NCBI GenBank assembly: GCA_903896775.1
Contig: CAITZE010000479.1
Coordinates: 1 to 7,005, forward strand
Direction: 5' to 3'
DNA length: 7,005 bases
Origin: an uncultured bacterium
Lineage (GTDB): Bacteria > Pseudomonadota > Alphaproteobacteria > Rhodospirillales > Rhodospirillaceae
Shown: positions 1-6,868 of the stretch, piece after piece
How the letters are laid out: every line of letters starts with the position of its first letter
How positions within the stretch are numbered: position 1 is the first letter of the stretch
Made by a program: the position numbers and the translations under genes
The notes under the pieces: model-generated
The model's input: the letters and a program-made list of their open reading frames with translations, nothing else
What the model was told of the DNA's origin: nothing
Databases searched by the model: none

Positions 1-965
1 GCGCACCCGTTGGTAATTCCACTCCCGTAGAATCCCGCAGACCGATATTTCAAAAGACGCTGAAGACATCCATAGGATGTACCGGTGTTGGCTTGCATAG
101 CGGCGTGCGCGTTGCGATGAAGCTTCATCCCGCAGCGCCGAACACCGGGGTTGTGTTTAAGCGCATCGATTTAATCGGCGGCGGCGCAACAATTAAAGCA
201 AATTGGGATCGTGTCGCGGACTCCCGCATGTGCACAGTCTTGGCCGACGGCAACGGTATCAGCGTAGCCACCGTCGAGCATTTGATGTCGGCCTTTTACG
301 GCATGGAAGTTGATAACGTTGTGGTCGAACTCAATGGCCCCGAAGTTCCGGCCATGGACGGCAGCGCAGAGCCGTTTATCTTTCTGATCGAGTGTGCCGG
401 CGTCGTAGAGCAAGATGTTCCGCGCCGCGCTTTACGTATTCTCAAGTCGCATTCTTATGCTAACGGCAACAAATTTGTGGCCTTGGCCCCCTGGCATGAC
501 GGCCTGCGAGTCGATTTCCATATCGACTTCCGCGCTTCGGCCATCGGCCGGCAGACCTGTTCCTTTACGGTAGATCCCGACACTTTCCGCGACCAGCTAA
601 GCCGCGCGCGCACGTTCGGCTTGTTGTCCGATGTCACCGCGCTGCGCGAAGCCGGCTTGGCGCGCGGCGGCAGCCTCAGCAACGCCATCGTCGTGGATGG
701 CAATCGCGTGCTGAACGACGAAGGTCTGCGCCATGATAACGAATTCGTCCGCCACAAGGCGCTCGATGCCATCGGCGATCTTTACCTCGCCGGCCATCCC
801 ATCATCGCCCACTTTACCGGGCGGTGCTCCAGCCATGCCGATACAGCGCGCTTGATGCGTCAGGTCTACGCTGACCGTTCATGCTGGGAAATGGTCGATA
901 TGTGGCAGGACATGCCCGAGGTCGCGTCTTGGGTGGACATGCCCAGCCGTGTGGCCTGCGCCTAA
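1..965 (+). CDS. lpxC: UDP-3-O-acyl-N-acetylglucosamine deacetylase, 5'-partial
   Basis: LpxC is the cytoplasmic zinc amidase that removes the acetyl group from UDP-3-O-acyl-GlcNAc, the committed step of lipid A synthesis. The reading frame (codons from base 3) is open from the window edge and contains no ATG, GTG or TTG before the conserved core, so the true start lies upstream. About 320 residues are visible. They begin with a family-like QKTLK...CTGVGLHSG segment (51-104), so the TTG at 93 is the Leu of GLHSG, not a start. Family residues seen: TVEHL with Glu and zinc-ligand His (276-281), MDGSAEPF (354-377), the SRARTFG block (600-620), VRHKALDAIGDL with zinc ligands His (753-755) and Asp (765-767), and the general-acid/base His of SSHAD (834-836). 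The C-terminus is complete with a TAA stop. E. coli LpxC is about 305 residues, so this protein has extra N-terminal residues. In alphaproteobacteria ftsZ commonly precedes it, but that lies outside this window. Confidence 0.96.
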   Translation, partial: APVGNSTPVESRRPIFQKTLKTSIGCTGVGLHSGVRVAMKLHPAAPNTGVVFKRIDLIGGGATIKANWDRVADSRMCTVLADGNGISVATVEHLMSAFYGMEVDNVVVELNGPEVPAMDGSAEPFIFLIECAGVVEQDVPRRALRILKSHSYANGNKFVALAPWHDGLRVDFHIDFRASAIGRQTCSFTVDPDTFRDQLSRARTFGLLSDVTALREAGLARGGSLSNAIVVDGNRVLNDEGLRHDNEFVRHKALDAIGDLYLAGHPIIAHFTGRCSSHADTARLMRQVYADRSCWEMVDMWQDMPEVASWVDMPSRVACA

Positions 966-1136
966 TTCCTTCAGTCTGAGCTAACCTAACAGCTTGAAAC
1001 CGGCCCGCTTTTCGCCTCTCGCGGTAGCGTGACACGGCGCTTTCCGGTGATATACTGCGCGCCCATTGGCCGGCCCGGCATCGTTGGTGGGGCCGCCTTC
1101 ATTTCTTCGCCTAAAAACAGTGACTGAAAACACATC
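966..1136 (+). other. lpxC-bamD intergenic spacer
   Basis: This 171-nt gap holds a candidate promoter at 1029-1056 and a GC-rich stretch with a possible 6-bp stem (CGGCCC 1071-1076 with GGGCCG 1090-1095, 13-nt loop). It ends in an AT-richer leader just before the bamD ATG. I see no intrinsic terminator after lpxC. No small ORF with a convincing ribosome binding site is visible. Confidence 0.6.
1029..1056 (+). promoter_or_regulatory. candidate sigma70-type promoter for bamD
   Basis: GTGACA at 1029-1034 matches the -35 consensus TTGACA at five of six bases. It is followed by a 16-nt spacer and TATACT at 1051-1056, which matches TATAAT at five of six. Transcription would begin near 1062-1066, leaving a leader of about 70 nt before the bamD start. 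The placement in the only sizeable gap of the lpxC-bamD-recN-ligA run makes sense. The call rests on consensus matching by eye; no expression evidence is available. Confidence 0.5.
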
Positions 1137-2123
1137 ATGGGCCTGCGCCTGACCCCGACCCCCTTCTCCTTGCGCCGCTTGGCGATGCCCTTGTTCGCGA
1201 TCGTTGCCGTGATCGGACTCGCTGGCTGCAACAACAAGGACAAGGAACTGCCTTATAAAGAGCAGTCGATTTACGAGATTTACAGCCAGGCTGTCGTTTA
1301 CCTGGAAGAAGGCCGCGACCAAGAAGCGGCCAAGTATTTCGATGAGGTCGAGCGCCAGCATCCGTATTCAGTTTGGGCGACGACCGCGAAGTTGATGTCG
1401 GCTTACGCGCATTATCACGCCAATGAGTATGACGAAGCCGTTACGCGTCTCGATCGCTTCATTGCCGTGCATCCGGGTAACCGCGACATCGCCTACGCCT
1501 ATTATCTGAAGGGGCTCGCTTATTACGAACAGATCGCCGACGTAAGACGCGATCAGGAAGAGACCCGCAAAGCGCTAGACGCGCTGCAAGACGTGGTGAC
1601 GCGCTTTCCCAACACGCCTTATGGCCGTGATGCACGCCTTAAAATCGATCTGACGCGTGATCACTTGGCCGCCAAGGAAATGGATATCGGCCGTTACTAT
1701 CTGAACACACGCCATTACCTTTCGGCGGTCAATCGCTTCAAGACTGTAGTGGAGACCTATAGCTCTACGAGCCACGTTCCCGAAGCGCTGCATCGCTTAA
1801 CAGAAGCCTATACGGCCCTCGGATTGTACGACGAAGCCCGCAAGTCGGCAGCCGTGCTCGGCTACAACTTCCCGTCTAGCGAATGGTACAAGGACTCCTA
1901 TTCCCTGGAGCAAGGTGTTGAGCACCGTCTGGCATCTTCGACGCCGAAAGACACGCTTGCGCCGATAGCGCCCAACAGCGGTCCAAACTTCGCAACACGG
2001 GGTTCAAAATCGGGTGAGGAAATCAACAAGCTTTCCAAACCGCCGGTGCCCGTGGATCCTTTGAATAACAATTCTGGCGTGGAACCTGATTTCCCCGTCA
2101 AAGTACCCGGCGATAACAAGTAA
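1137..2123 (+). CDS. bamD: outer membrane assembly lipoprotein BamD (ComL)
   Basis: BamD is a periplasmic lipoprotein anchored in the outer membrane and an essential partner of BamA in inserting beta-barrel proteins. The 328-residue product has a lipoprotein signal: Arg-containing n-region (RRL near residues 13-15), hydrophobic stretch (about 17-28) and lipobox LAGC, with acylated Cys31. Residues about 40-250 form the tetratricopeptide-type helical repeats of the family, starting at YKEQSIYEIYSQAVVYLEEG and including QHPYSVWATTAKLMSAYAHY, AYYLKGLAYYEQI and IGRYYLNTRHYLSAVNRF. The last 70 or so residues are a low-complexity tail rich in Pro, Asn, Ser and Lys; E. coli BamD is only about 245 residues. 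ATG 1137 is the first start after an in-frame TGA at 1125-1127. It has no clear Shine-Dalgarno sequence. The later Met17 would lose the basic n-region. A nearby promoter suggests expression partly independent of lpxC. Confidence 0.94.
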   Translation: MGLRLTPTPFSLRRLAMPLFAIVAVIGLAGCNNKDKELPYKEQSIYEIYSQAVVYLEEGRDQEAAKYFDEVERQHPYSVWATTAKLMSAYAHYHANEYDEAVTRLDRFIAVHPGNRDIAYAYYLKGLAYYEQIADVRRDQEETRKALDALQDVVTRFPNTPYGRDARLKIDLTRDHLAAKEMDIGRYYLNTRHYLSAVNRFKTVVETYSSTSHVPEALHRLTEAYTALGLYDEARKSAAVLGYNFPSSEWYKDSYSLEQGVEHRLASSTPKDTLAPIAPNSGPNFATRGSKSGEEINKLSKPPVPVDPLNNNSGVEPDFPVKVPGDNK

Positions 2124-2167
2124 GCCTCAAGCATAATGGCCTACGGGTTATTTCGTGAGGGTCGACT

Positions 2168-2172
2168 GAGGG
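2168..2172 (+). promoter_or_regulatory. recN ribosome binding site
   Basis: GAGGG lies 4 nt before ATG 2177. An in-frame TGA at 2156-2158, with no other start codon between it and the ATG, fixes the recN start at 2177. The bamD-recN gap of 53 nt (2124-2176) shows no promoter or LexA-like box that I can recognise, so recN is probably read through from bamD. Confidence 0.6.
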
Positions 2173-2176
2173 TGAC

Positions 2177-3856
2177 ATGCTGACACATCTTTCTATCCGC
2201 GATGTTGTCATCGTCGATAAGCTGGATGTGGATTTCGCGGCGGGCCTATGTGTGCTCACTGGCGAAACCGGCGCCGGAAAATCCATTGTGCTCGATTCAT
2301 TGGGTCTCGCTTTGGGCGGGCGCGCGGATGCCAGCTTGATCCGCAGCGGCGCCGACAAACTCACCGTCACGGCTTCCTTTGAGTTGGCTCGTAAACACCC
2401 GGCCTTTGTATTACTCGCCGCTCAAGATATCGCGCTGGAAGATGAAATCGTATTGCGCCGTGTTGTCGGCGCCGATGGTCGCAGCCGGGCGTTTATCAAT
2501 GATCAGCCCGTCAGCGTCGGTTTACTGCGCGACGTGGGCGCACTGTTGGTCGAAGTGCATGGCCAATTCGAGACCCACGGCCTCCTGGATCCGACGACAC
2601 ATATCGCCGCCCTCGATGCTTATCGCCGCGTAAAGTCCCGCGACGGAGCGGACGCTGCCTGCGCAAGCGCATGGGAGACCTGGCGTAAAGCCGCTGCCGC
2701 ACTCAAAACAGCTCAAGACACTCTTTCCAGCGCGCTTGCCGAAGAAGAGTCCTTACGCCACCACGTCACTGAACTTTCCACACTTGCGCCGAAACTCGGA
2801 GAAGAAACCGAGCTTGCGGGTACCCGCGCAGTCTTGCGCCACGGCGAGCAAATCATGAAAGCCATGACCGAAGCGCGGGCAGTGATCTCGGAGAATACCG
2901 ATGTCGAGGCCGCCTTGCGCGGCGCTCTGACGCGCATCAACCGCGTATCCGGCCAAGCCGGTGGACGGCTCGATACTCTTTGCCAAGCTCTTGACCGTGC
3001 CGCTATCGAAGCCGGCGAAGCCTTGCGGGAGTTGGACCGCGTCTGGGCCGACTTCGACGCCGATCCCGCTGCCTTGGAGCGCGCCGAGGAGCGCCTATTC
3101 GCGCTGAAGGCTGCCGCCCGCAAACATAGCTGCACCGTTGATGAATTGGCTGGCGTGCTGGAAACGCTCAAAGCACGCCTTGCCGCCGTGGATGGTGGCG
3201 CTGAAAACGTGAAGCGCCTGGCCGCCACCGAGCGGTCCGCCCGCATGGGGTTTGATCAGACTGCTCAAGTGTTGAGTGTGGCACGCCAGGAAGCCGCGCG
3301 CATGCTGGACAAATTGGTCGCCAAGGAACTGGCACCTCTCAAATTGGATAAAGCGACGTTCCGCACGGTGGTTTCACCGAAGCCGGAAGCGGCCTGGAAT
3401 GAAACCGGATTGGATCGCGTTACTTTCGAGATTTCGACCAATCCTGGTTTGCCGCCGGGTCCCTTGGATAAAATCGCCTCAGGCGGTGAACTCGCGCGTT
3501 TCATGCTGGCATTGAAAGTCGTGCTGGCGGGATCGCAAGAGCGCGCTGCGCTGATCTTCGACGAAGTCGATGCCGGTATTAGCGGCGCGACGGCCAATGC
3601 AGTTGGCGAACGGCTTTCGCGTCTCGCCAAAAACGTACAGGTCATTGTTGTTACACATGCGCCGCAAGTTGCAGCACGCGGCGACAATCACTGGCGCGTG
3701 AGCAAAGCCACCCGCGCTGGGCAAACCACCACCAAAGTCGAACATCTCACCACAGCCGCCCGCCGCGAGGAAATCGCGCGTATGCTGGCCGGTGAAAAGA
3801 TCACCGACGAAGCCAGGGCAGCGGCGGATAGCTTGTTGAGTGGGCCGCTGTCGTGA
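2177..3856 (+). CDS. recN: DNA repair protein RecN (SMC-like ATPase)
   Basis: RecN is a cytoplasmic SMC-family ATPase recruited early to double-strand breaks, where it helps hold and pair DNA for RecA-dependent repair. The 559-residue length is typical of the family. The N-terminus (MLTHLSIRDVVIVDKLDVDF) is followed by Walker A GETGAGKS at residues 29-36 and the QF of VHGQFETHGLLDP near residue 130. The middle, about 150-400, is rich in Ala, Glu, Arg and Leu and fits the short antiparallel coiled coil that replaces the long SMC arm. The C-terminal head carries the ABC signature SGGELARF from residue 435, Walker B ALIFDEVDAGISG with Asp462-Glu463, and the switch His494 in VVTHAPQVAARGD. All catalytic elements are intact. 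It is followed by ligA after only 10 nt, so the two are probably co-transcribed. In many bacteria recN is SOS-induced, but I see no clear alphaproteobacterial LexA site (GTTC-N7-GTTC) directly upstream. Confidence 0.96.
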   Translation: MLTHLSIRDVVIVDKLDVDFAAGLCVLTGETGAGKSIVLDSLGLALGGRADASLIRSGADKLTVTASFELARKHPAFVLLAAQDIALEDEIVLRRVVGADGRSRAFINDQPVSVGLLRDVGALLVEVHGQFETHGLLDPTTHIAALDAYRRVKSRDGADAACASAWETWRKAAAALKTAQDTLSSALAEEESLRHHVTELSTLAPKLGEETELAGTRAVLRHGEQIMKAMTEARAVISENTDVEAALRGALTRINRVSGQAGGRLDTLCQALDRAAIEAGEALRELDRVWADFDADPAALERAEERLFALKAAARKHSCTVDELAGVLETLKARLAAVDGGAENVKRLAATERSARMGFDQTAQVLSVARQEAARMLDKLVAKELAPLKLDKATFRTVVSPKPEAAWNETGLDRVTFEISTNPGLPPGPLDKIASGGELARFMLALKVVLAGSQERAALIFDEVDAGISGATANAVGERLSRLAKNVQVIVVTHAPQVAARGDNHWRVSKATRAGQTTTKVEHLTTAARREEIARMLAGEKITDEARAAADSLLSGPLS

Positions 3857-3859
3857 GGA
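3855..3859 (+). promoter_or_regulatory. ligA ribosome binding site that decides the start
   Basis: GAGGA overlaps the recN stop codon and lies 7 nt before GTG 3867. This favours 3867 over the in-frame GTG at 3840, which lies inside recN and has no comparable purine run at the right distance. The arrangement suggests translational coupling of ligA to recN. Confidence 0.65.
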
Positions 3860-3866
3860 CTTTGGC

Positions 3867-5951
3867 GTGACATTGCGGAAAGTTGCTGTTGCTGATCTCA
3901 CCGAGAAGCAAGCCGCATCGGAATTGAAAGTTCTGGCGACTGAAATCGCGCTTCACGATTCTGCTTATCACCGCGATGACGCACCGACGATCAGCGACGC
4001 TACTTACGACGCTTTACGTAAGCGCAACGATGCCATTGAAGCACGCTTCCCCGAACTGAAGCGCTCGGATAGTCCGTCAAAGAAAGTTGGCTCTGCGCCC
4101 GCGACGGGCTTCAAGAAGGTTCAGCACAGCGTACCGATGCTGTCTCTTGGCAACGCCTTCAGCGATGAAGACGTAGCAGCGTTTGTTGATCGCATCCGGC
4201 GCTTTCTCGATATGGATGCCGACCAGGCGATTGAGATGACCGCCGAGCCCAAAATCGATGGCCTCTCGTTTTCGGCCCGGTATGAGAAAGGTCGCTTGGC
4301 AGTCGCTGCTACGCGCGGCGACGGCAGCGAAGGTGAAGATATCACCGCCAATATTCGCACCATCAAATCCCTGCCCGACTTTCTCATGGGTGATGTGCCG
4401 AAGGTCATCGAGATTCGCGGCGAGGTTTACATGACCAAGTCGGATTTCGCAGGTCTCAACGCCGCACAAGAAGCCAAGGGCGGCAAAGTTTTTGCCAACC
4501 CCCGTAACGCGGCGGCGGGCTCTCTGCGTCAGCTTGATCCCGCCATCACCGCCGAGCGCCCTTTAAAAGCCTTCACCTATGGTTGGGGCGAAGTACAGGG
4601 CATGGAATGGAAAACGCAGTGGGATTTTCTGCAGTCTCTTAAAGCCTGGGGCTTCCCGATCAATTCGCGCACGAAGCTGGTCAAATCCGTTGAAGCCATG
4701 CTGAAGGAATACAACAAGCTTGGCGAGGACCGCGCCGGCTTGCCCTATGACATCGACGGCATGGTCTACAAGGTCAACCGCCTCGATCTGCAAAAGCGCT
4801 TAGGTTTCGTGAGCCGCGCACCGCGCTGGGCCACAGCGCATAAATATTCCGCCGAACGCGCCGAGACGGTGCTGGAGAATATCGATATACAAGTGGGGCG
4901 CACGGGCACTCTTACGCCGGTAGCGCGTTTGAAACCGGTCAACGTTGGCGGCGTCGTGGTGAGCAATGCCACGCTCCACAATGAGGACGAAATCGCACGC
5001 AAAGATATCCGCGTTGGCGATCATGTCATCATTCAACGCGCCGGCGATGTGATTCCGCAAGTCGTGGAAGTGCTGACCGCCAAGCGTCCCAGGGACAGCA
5101 AGCCTTACCGCTTTCCGACGAAGTGCCCGGCCTGCGGCAGTCATGCGGTGCGCGAAGACGGTGAAGTCGCCCGCCGTTGTACGGGCGGCCTAATCTGCCC
5201 TGCCCAAGCGGTGGAACGCCTGAAACATTTTGTCTCACGCAACGCTTTCGATATCGAAGGCTTTGGCGAAAAGAATATCGAGGCATTTTTCACTGACCAG
5301 CTTATCGAAAGCCCGGCAGACCTTTTTACGCTGGAGAAGCGCGGCGGACGCACAAAGCTTGAGGGCCGCGAAGGGTGGGCGGAAAAATCCATCGACAATC
5401 TATTCGCCGCCATTGACCGCCGCCGCACGATCAGCCTGGAGCGATTCATCTATGCGCTCGGCATCCGCCAGGTTGGCCAAGCCACTGCGCGGCTTATGGC
5501 TCAGGCTTACGGGTCGTTCAGTGCCTGGCGCAAAGCTATGATCGCGGCCAAGGACAAAGAGTCCGGGGCGTATCAGGATCTCAACAATATCGAGCAGATC
5601 GGCGAGTCCGTGGCTGACGATTTGGTGGAATTTTTCGCCGAGAAACATAACCGCGACATTCTTGAAGCATTATCCAAAGAACTCACGGTCGAAGATTTCT
5701 TGGCCCCGGATACCTCGGCCTCGCCCATTGCCGGCAAAATCGTCGTCTTCACCGGCACGCTCGAAGTCATGAGCCGCGGGGAAGCCAAAGCCAGGGCGCA
5801 GTCTCTCGGCGCGAAGGTGGCCGGCTCTGTGTCCAAGAAAACCGATCTTGTGGTTGCGGGCCCCGGCGCAGGTTCAAAACTCAAGGAAGCCGAAGCACTT
5901 GGCATCAAAGTTGTGACCGAACAAGAGTATCTGGCGCTCATTGGCGGTTAG
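3867..5951 (+). CDS. ligA: NAD+-dependent DNA ligase LigA
   Basis: LigA seals nicks between Okazaki fragments and during repair, using NAD+ as the adenylate donor. From GTG 3867 the product is 694 residues (E. coli: 671). Domains in order: Ia (about 1-75, with LHDSAYHRDDAPTISDATYDAL for the NMN half of NAD+); adenylation domain with HSVPMLSLGNAF and the AMP-accepting Lys129 in AEPKIDGLSF; FANPRNAAAGSLRQLDP and DGMVYKVN blocks; OB fold beginning near VGRTGTLTPVARLKPV and including HNEDEIARKDIRVGDHVIIQRAGDVIPQV; four-Cys zinc finger with Cys420, Cys423, Cys438 and Cys444 (spacing 2-14-5, as in the family); helix-hairpin-helix repeats (about 455-600, with GFGEKNIEAFF and LGIRQVGQATARL); and a BRCT domain (about 615-694, GKIVVFTGTLEVMSRGEAKARAQSLG). 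The SD at 3855 supports this start. A longer form from GTG 3840 would add nine residues. Nothing is missing or broken. Confidence 0.96.
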   Translation: MTLRKVAVADLTEKQAASELKVLATEIALHDSAYHRDDAPTISDATYDALRKRNDAIEARFPELKRSDSPSKKVGSAPATGFKKVQHSVPMLSLGNAFSDEDVAAFVDRIRRFLDMDADQAIEMTAEPKIDGLSFSARYEKGRLAVAATRGDGSEGEDITANIRTIKSLPDFLMGDVPKVIEIRGEVYMTKSDFAGLNAAQEAKGGKVFANPRNAAAGSLRQLDPAITAERPLKAFTYGWGEVQGMEWKTQWDFLQSLKAWGFPINSRTKLVKSVEAMLKEYNKLGEDRAGLPYDIDGMVYKVNRLDLQKRLGFVSRAPRWATAHKYSAERAETVLENIDIQVGRTGTLTPVARLKPVNVGGVVVSNATLHNEDEIARKDIRVGDHVIIQRAGDVIPQVVEVLTAKRPRDSKPYRFPTKCPACGSHAVREDGEVARRCTGGLICPAQAVERLKHFVSRNAFDIEGFGEKNIEAFFTDQLIESPADLFTLEKRGGRTKLEGREGWAEKSIDNLFAAIDRRRTISLERFIYALGIRQVGQATARLMAQAYGSFSAWRKAMIAAKDKESGAYQDLNNIEQIGESVADDLVEFFAEKHNRDILEALSKELTVEDFLAPDTSASPIAGKIVVFTGTLEVMSRGEAKARAQSLGAKVAGSVSKKTDLVVAGPGAGSKLKEAEALGIKVVTEQEYLALIGG

Positions 5952-5999
5952 CGCTATATCCTCGTTCATGCAAACGATCCGGAGACTGCGACTTAGCTA

Positions 6000-6021
6000 A
6001 CCGGGCCTTACGAGGTCCGGT
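6000..6021 (+). terminator. hairpin after ligA, possible weak terminator
   Basis: ACCGGGCC (6000-6007) pairs with GGTCCGGT (6014-6021) around a 6-nt loop, giving eight pairs including one G-U. No T-run follows directly; the first T-rich stretch (TTTTCTT, 6037-6043) is 15 nt further on. This is therefore not a textbook intrinsic terminator. It may attenuate read-through from ligA, stabilise the mRNA end, or be incidental. Confidence 0.4.
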
Positions 6022-6054
6022 ATTCGCGCGTCTGCATTTTCTTAAAAAAGCTCC

Positions 6055-6058
6055 GGAG
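6055..6058 (+). promoter_or_regulatory. methyltransferase ribosome binding site
   Basis: GGAG lies 8 nt before ATG 6067 and supports that start. An in-frame TAA at 6043-6045 rules out a longer protein. The site sits inside an 8-nt perfect palindrome, CTCCGGAG (6051-6058). Confidence 0.6.
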
Positions 6059-6066
6059 TATTTCCC

Positions 6067-6864
6067 ATGTCTGCCGAGACTAAAGAGGCCGCCACCCATG
6101 CGGCCGAGATCGCGTATCAATTCACCGCCCAAGCCGCCGATTTCGCGGCTGCCGTCGAACTGCACAACAAAGCCGAACTGGCCGCGCTCGTTGCCGCTGC
6201 TGCACCGAGATCTTCAGATATCTCGCTCGATGTCGCCTGTGGTCCCGGCAGCATCGTCATGGCTTTTGCGCGGACTGTAAAACAGGCACACGGGTTTGAT
6301 GCTACGCCCGCAATGTTGGATCAGGCCCGTGCGCTGGCAGACCGTGAGAAAGCCACGAACATCGTGTGGCATAGCGGTAACGCCGAAGCTTTGCCCTTCG
6401 CCGACGGCATGTTTGATATCGTCACCTGCCGTTTTGCATTCCATCACTTCATGTCGCCAGCTCGTGTCTTTGCAGAGATGGTGCGCGTCTGCCGTCCCAG
6501 TGGACAAATTCTCGTGTGCGATGGCTTTGCATCCGATGATCCGGCGAAGGCGCAAGCCTTCAACGAAATGGAGCGCTTCCGCGATCCTTCGACGGTAGAA
6601 TTTCGCACCCTGGGTATGTTGAAGAGTCTCTTCGCCGCTCGCGACCTGCCCGCACCAACGGAAACCTATTACCGCGTGCCTTACGAAGCCGCCGATTTCG
6701 TGGCGCGCTCGTTTCCCGCGAATAACGACCGTCCAGGGTTGCTCGCGTTGATCGAGGCCGCAGTTGACGGCGATAAATTGGGCATGGGCGCACACCGTGA
6801 GGGCAGCCAGGTTTTTATAGCCTTCAACGCCGTGATCCTCGCAACGGTTAAACCAGCGGTGTGA
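6067..6864 (+). CDS. class I SAM-dependent methyltransferase (UbiE/Methyltransf_11 type)
   Basis: This is a 265-residue cytoplasmic methyltransferase of unknown substrate. The N-terminal helix region carries QFTAQAADFA (18-27), resembling the segment that caps the SAM pocket in UbiE/COQ5-like enzymes. Motif I is LDVACGPGS (54-62), the glycine-rich SAM loop. The acidic residue expected to bind the SAM ribose is Asp78 in GFDAT. GNAEALPFADGMFDIVTCRFAFHH (104-127) covers motifs II and III, and EMVRVCRPSGQILVCD (137-152) is the post-motif strand. The C-terminal part (about 155-265) contains AFNEMERFRDPSTVEF and ARSFPANNDRP, a pattern I associate with an uncharacterised family of stand-alone methyltransferases rather than true UbiE. 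No transmembrane segment or signal peptide is seen. A hairpin and 115 nt separate it from ligA, so operon membership is doubtful. Quinone, lipid or small-molecule methylation are all possible; the sequence does not decide. Confidence is high for the fold and low for any specific role. Confidence 0.88.
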   Translation: MSAETKEAATHAAEIAYQFTAQAADFAAAVELHNKAELAALVAAAAPRSSDISLDVACGPGSIVMAFARTVKQAHGFDATPAMLDQARALADREKATNIVWHSGNAEALPFADGMFDIVTCRFAFHHFMSPARVFAEMVRVCRPSGQILVCDGFASDDPAKAQAFNEMERFRDPSTVEFRTLGMLKSLFAARDLPAPTETYYRVPYEAADFVARSFPANNDRPGLLALIEAAVDGDKLGMGAHREGSQVFIAFNAVILATVKPAV

Positions 6865-6868
6865 ACGA

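Noticed and set aside
93..95. TTG at 93 as the lpxC start codon
   Set aside because: The codon encodes the conserved Leu of the GLHSG motif, and family-like sequence continues upstream in the same frame to the window edge.
2124..2176. LexA/SOS box upstream of recN
   Set aside because: No GTTC-N7-GTTC or GAAC-N7-GAAC arrangement is present in the spacer; SOS control, if any, must come from further upstream.
2713..3246. A 177-codon minus-strand open frame opposite the RecN coiled coil
   Set aside because: Its Ser/Ala/Arg-rich composition is what results from reading the complement of Ala/Glu/Arg-rich codons; it has no domain or plausible start signal.
5931..5960. Possible promoter CTGGCG-N18-TATATC at the end of ligA
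   Set aside because: The -35 match is poor and the spacer long; the TATATC alone is not enough to call a methyltransferase promoter.
6037..6049. TTTTCTTAAAAAA as the T-tract of a ligA terminator or as a separate small palindrome
   Set aside because: It is 15 nt beyond the hairpin at 6000-6021, too far for a normal intrinsic terminator, and its own dyad is too short and AT-only to be meaningful.
6214..6795. A 193-codon open frame on the minus strand within the methyltransferase gene
   Set aside because: It is antisense to a gene with intact family motifs, shows no recognisable domain, and GC-rich coding sequence commonly leaves such frames open.
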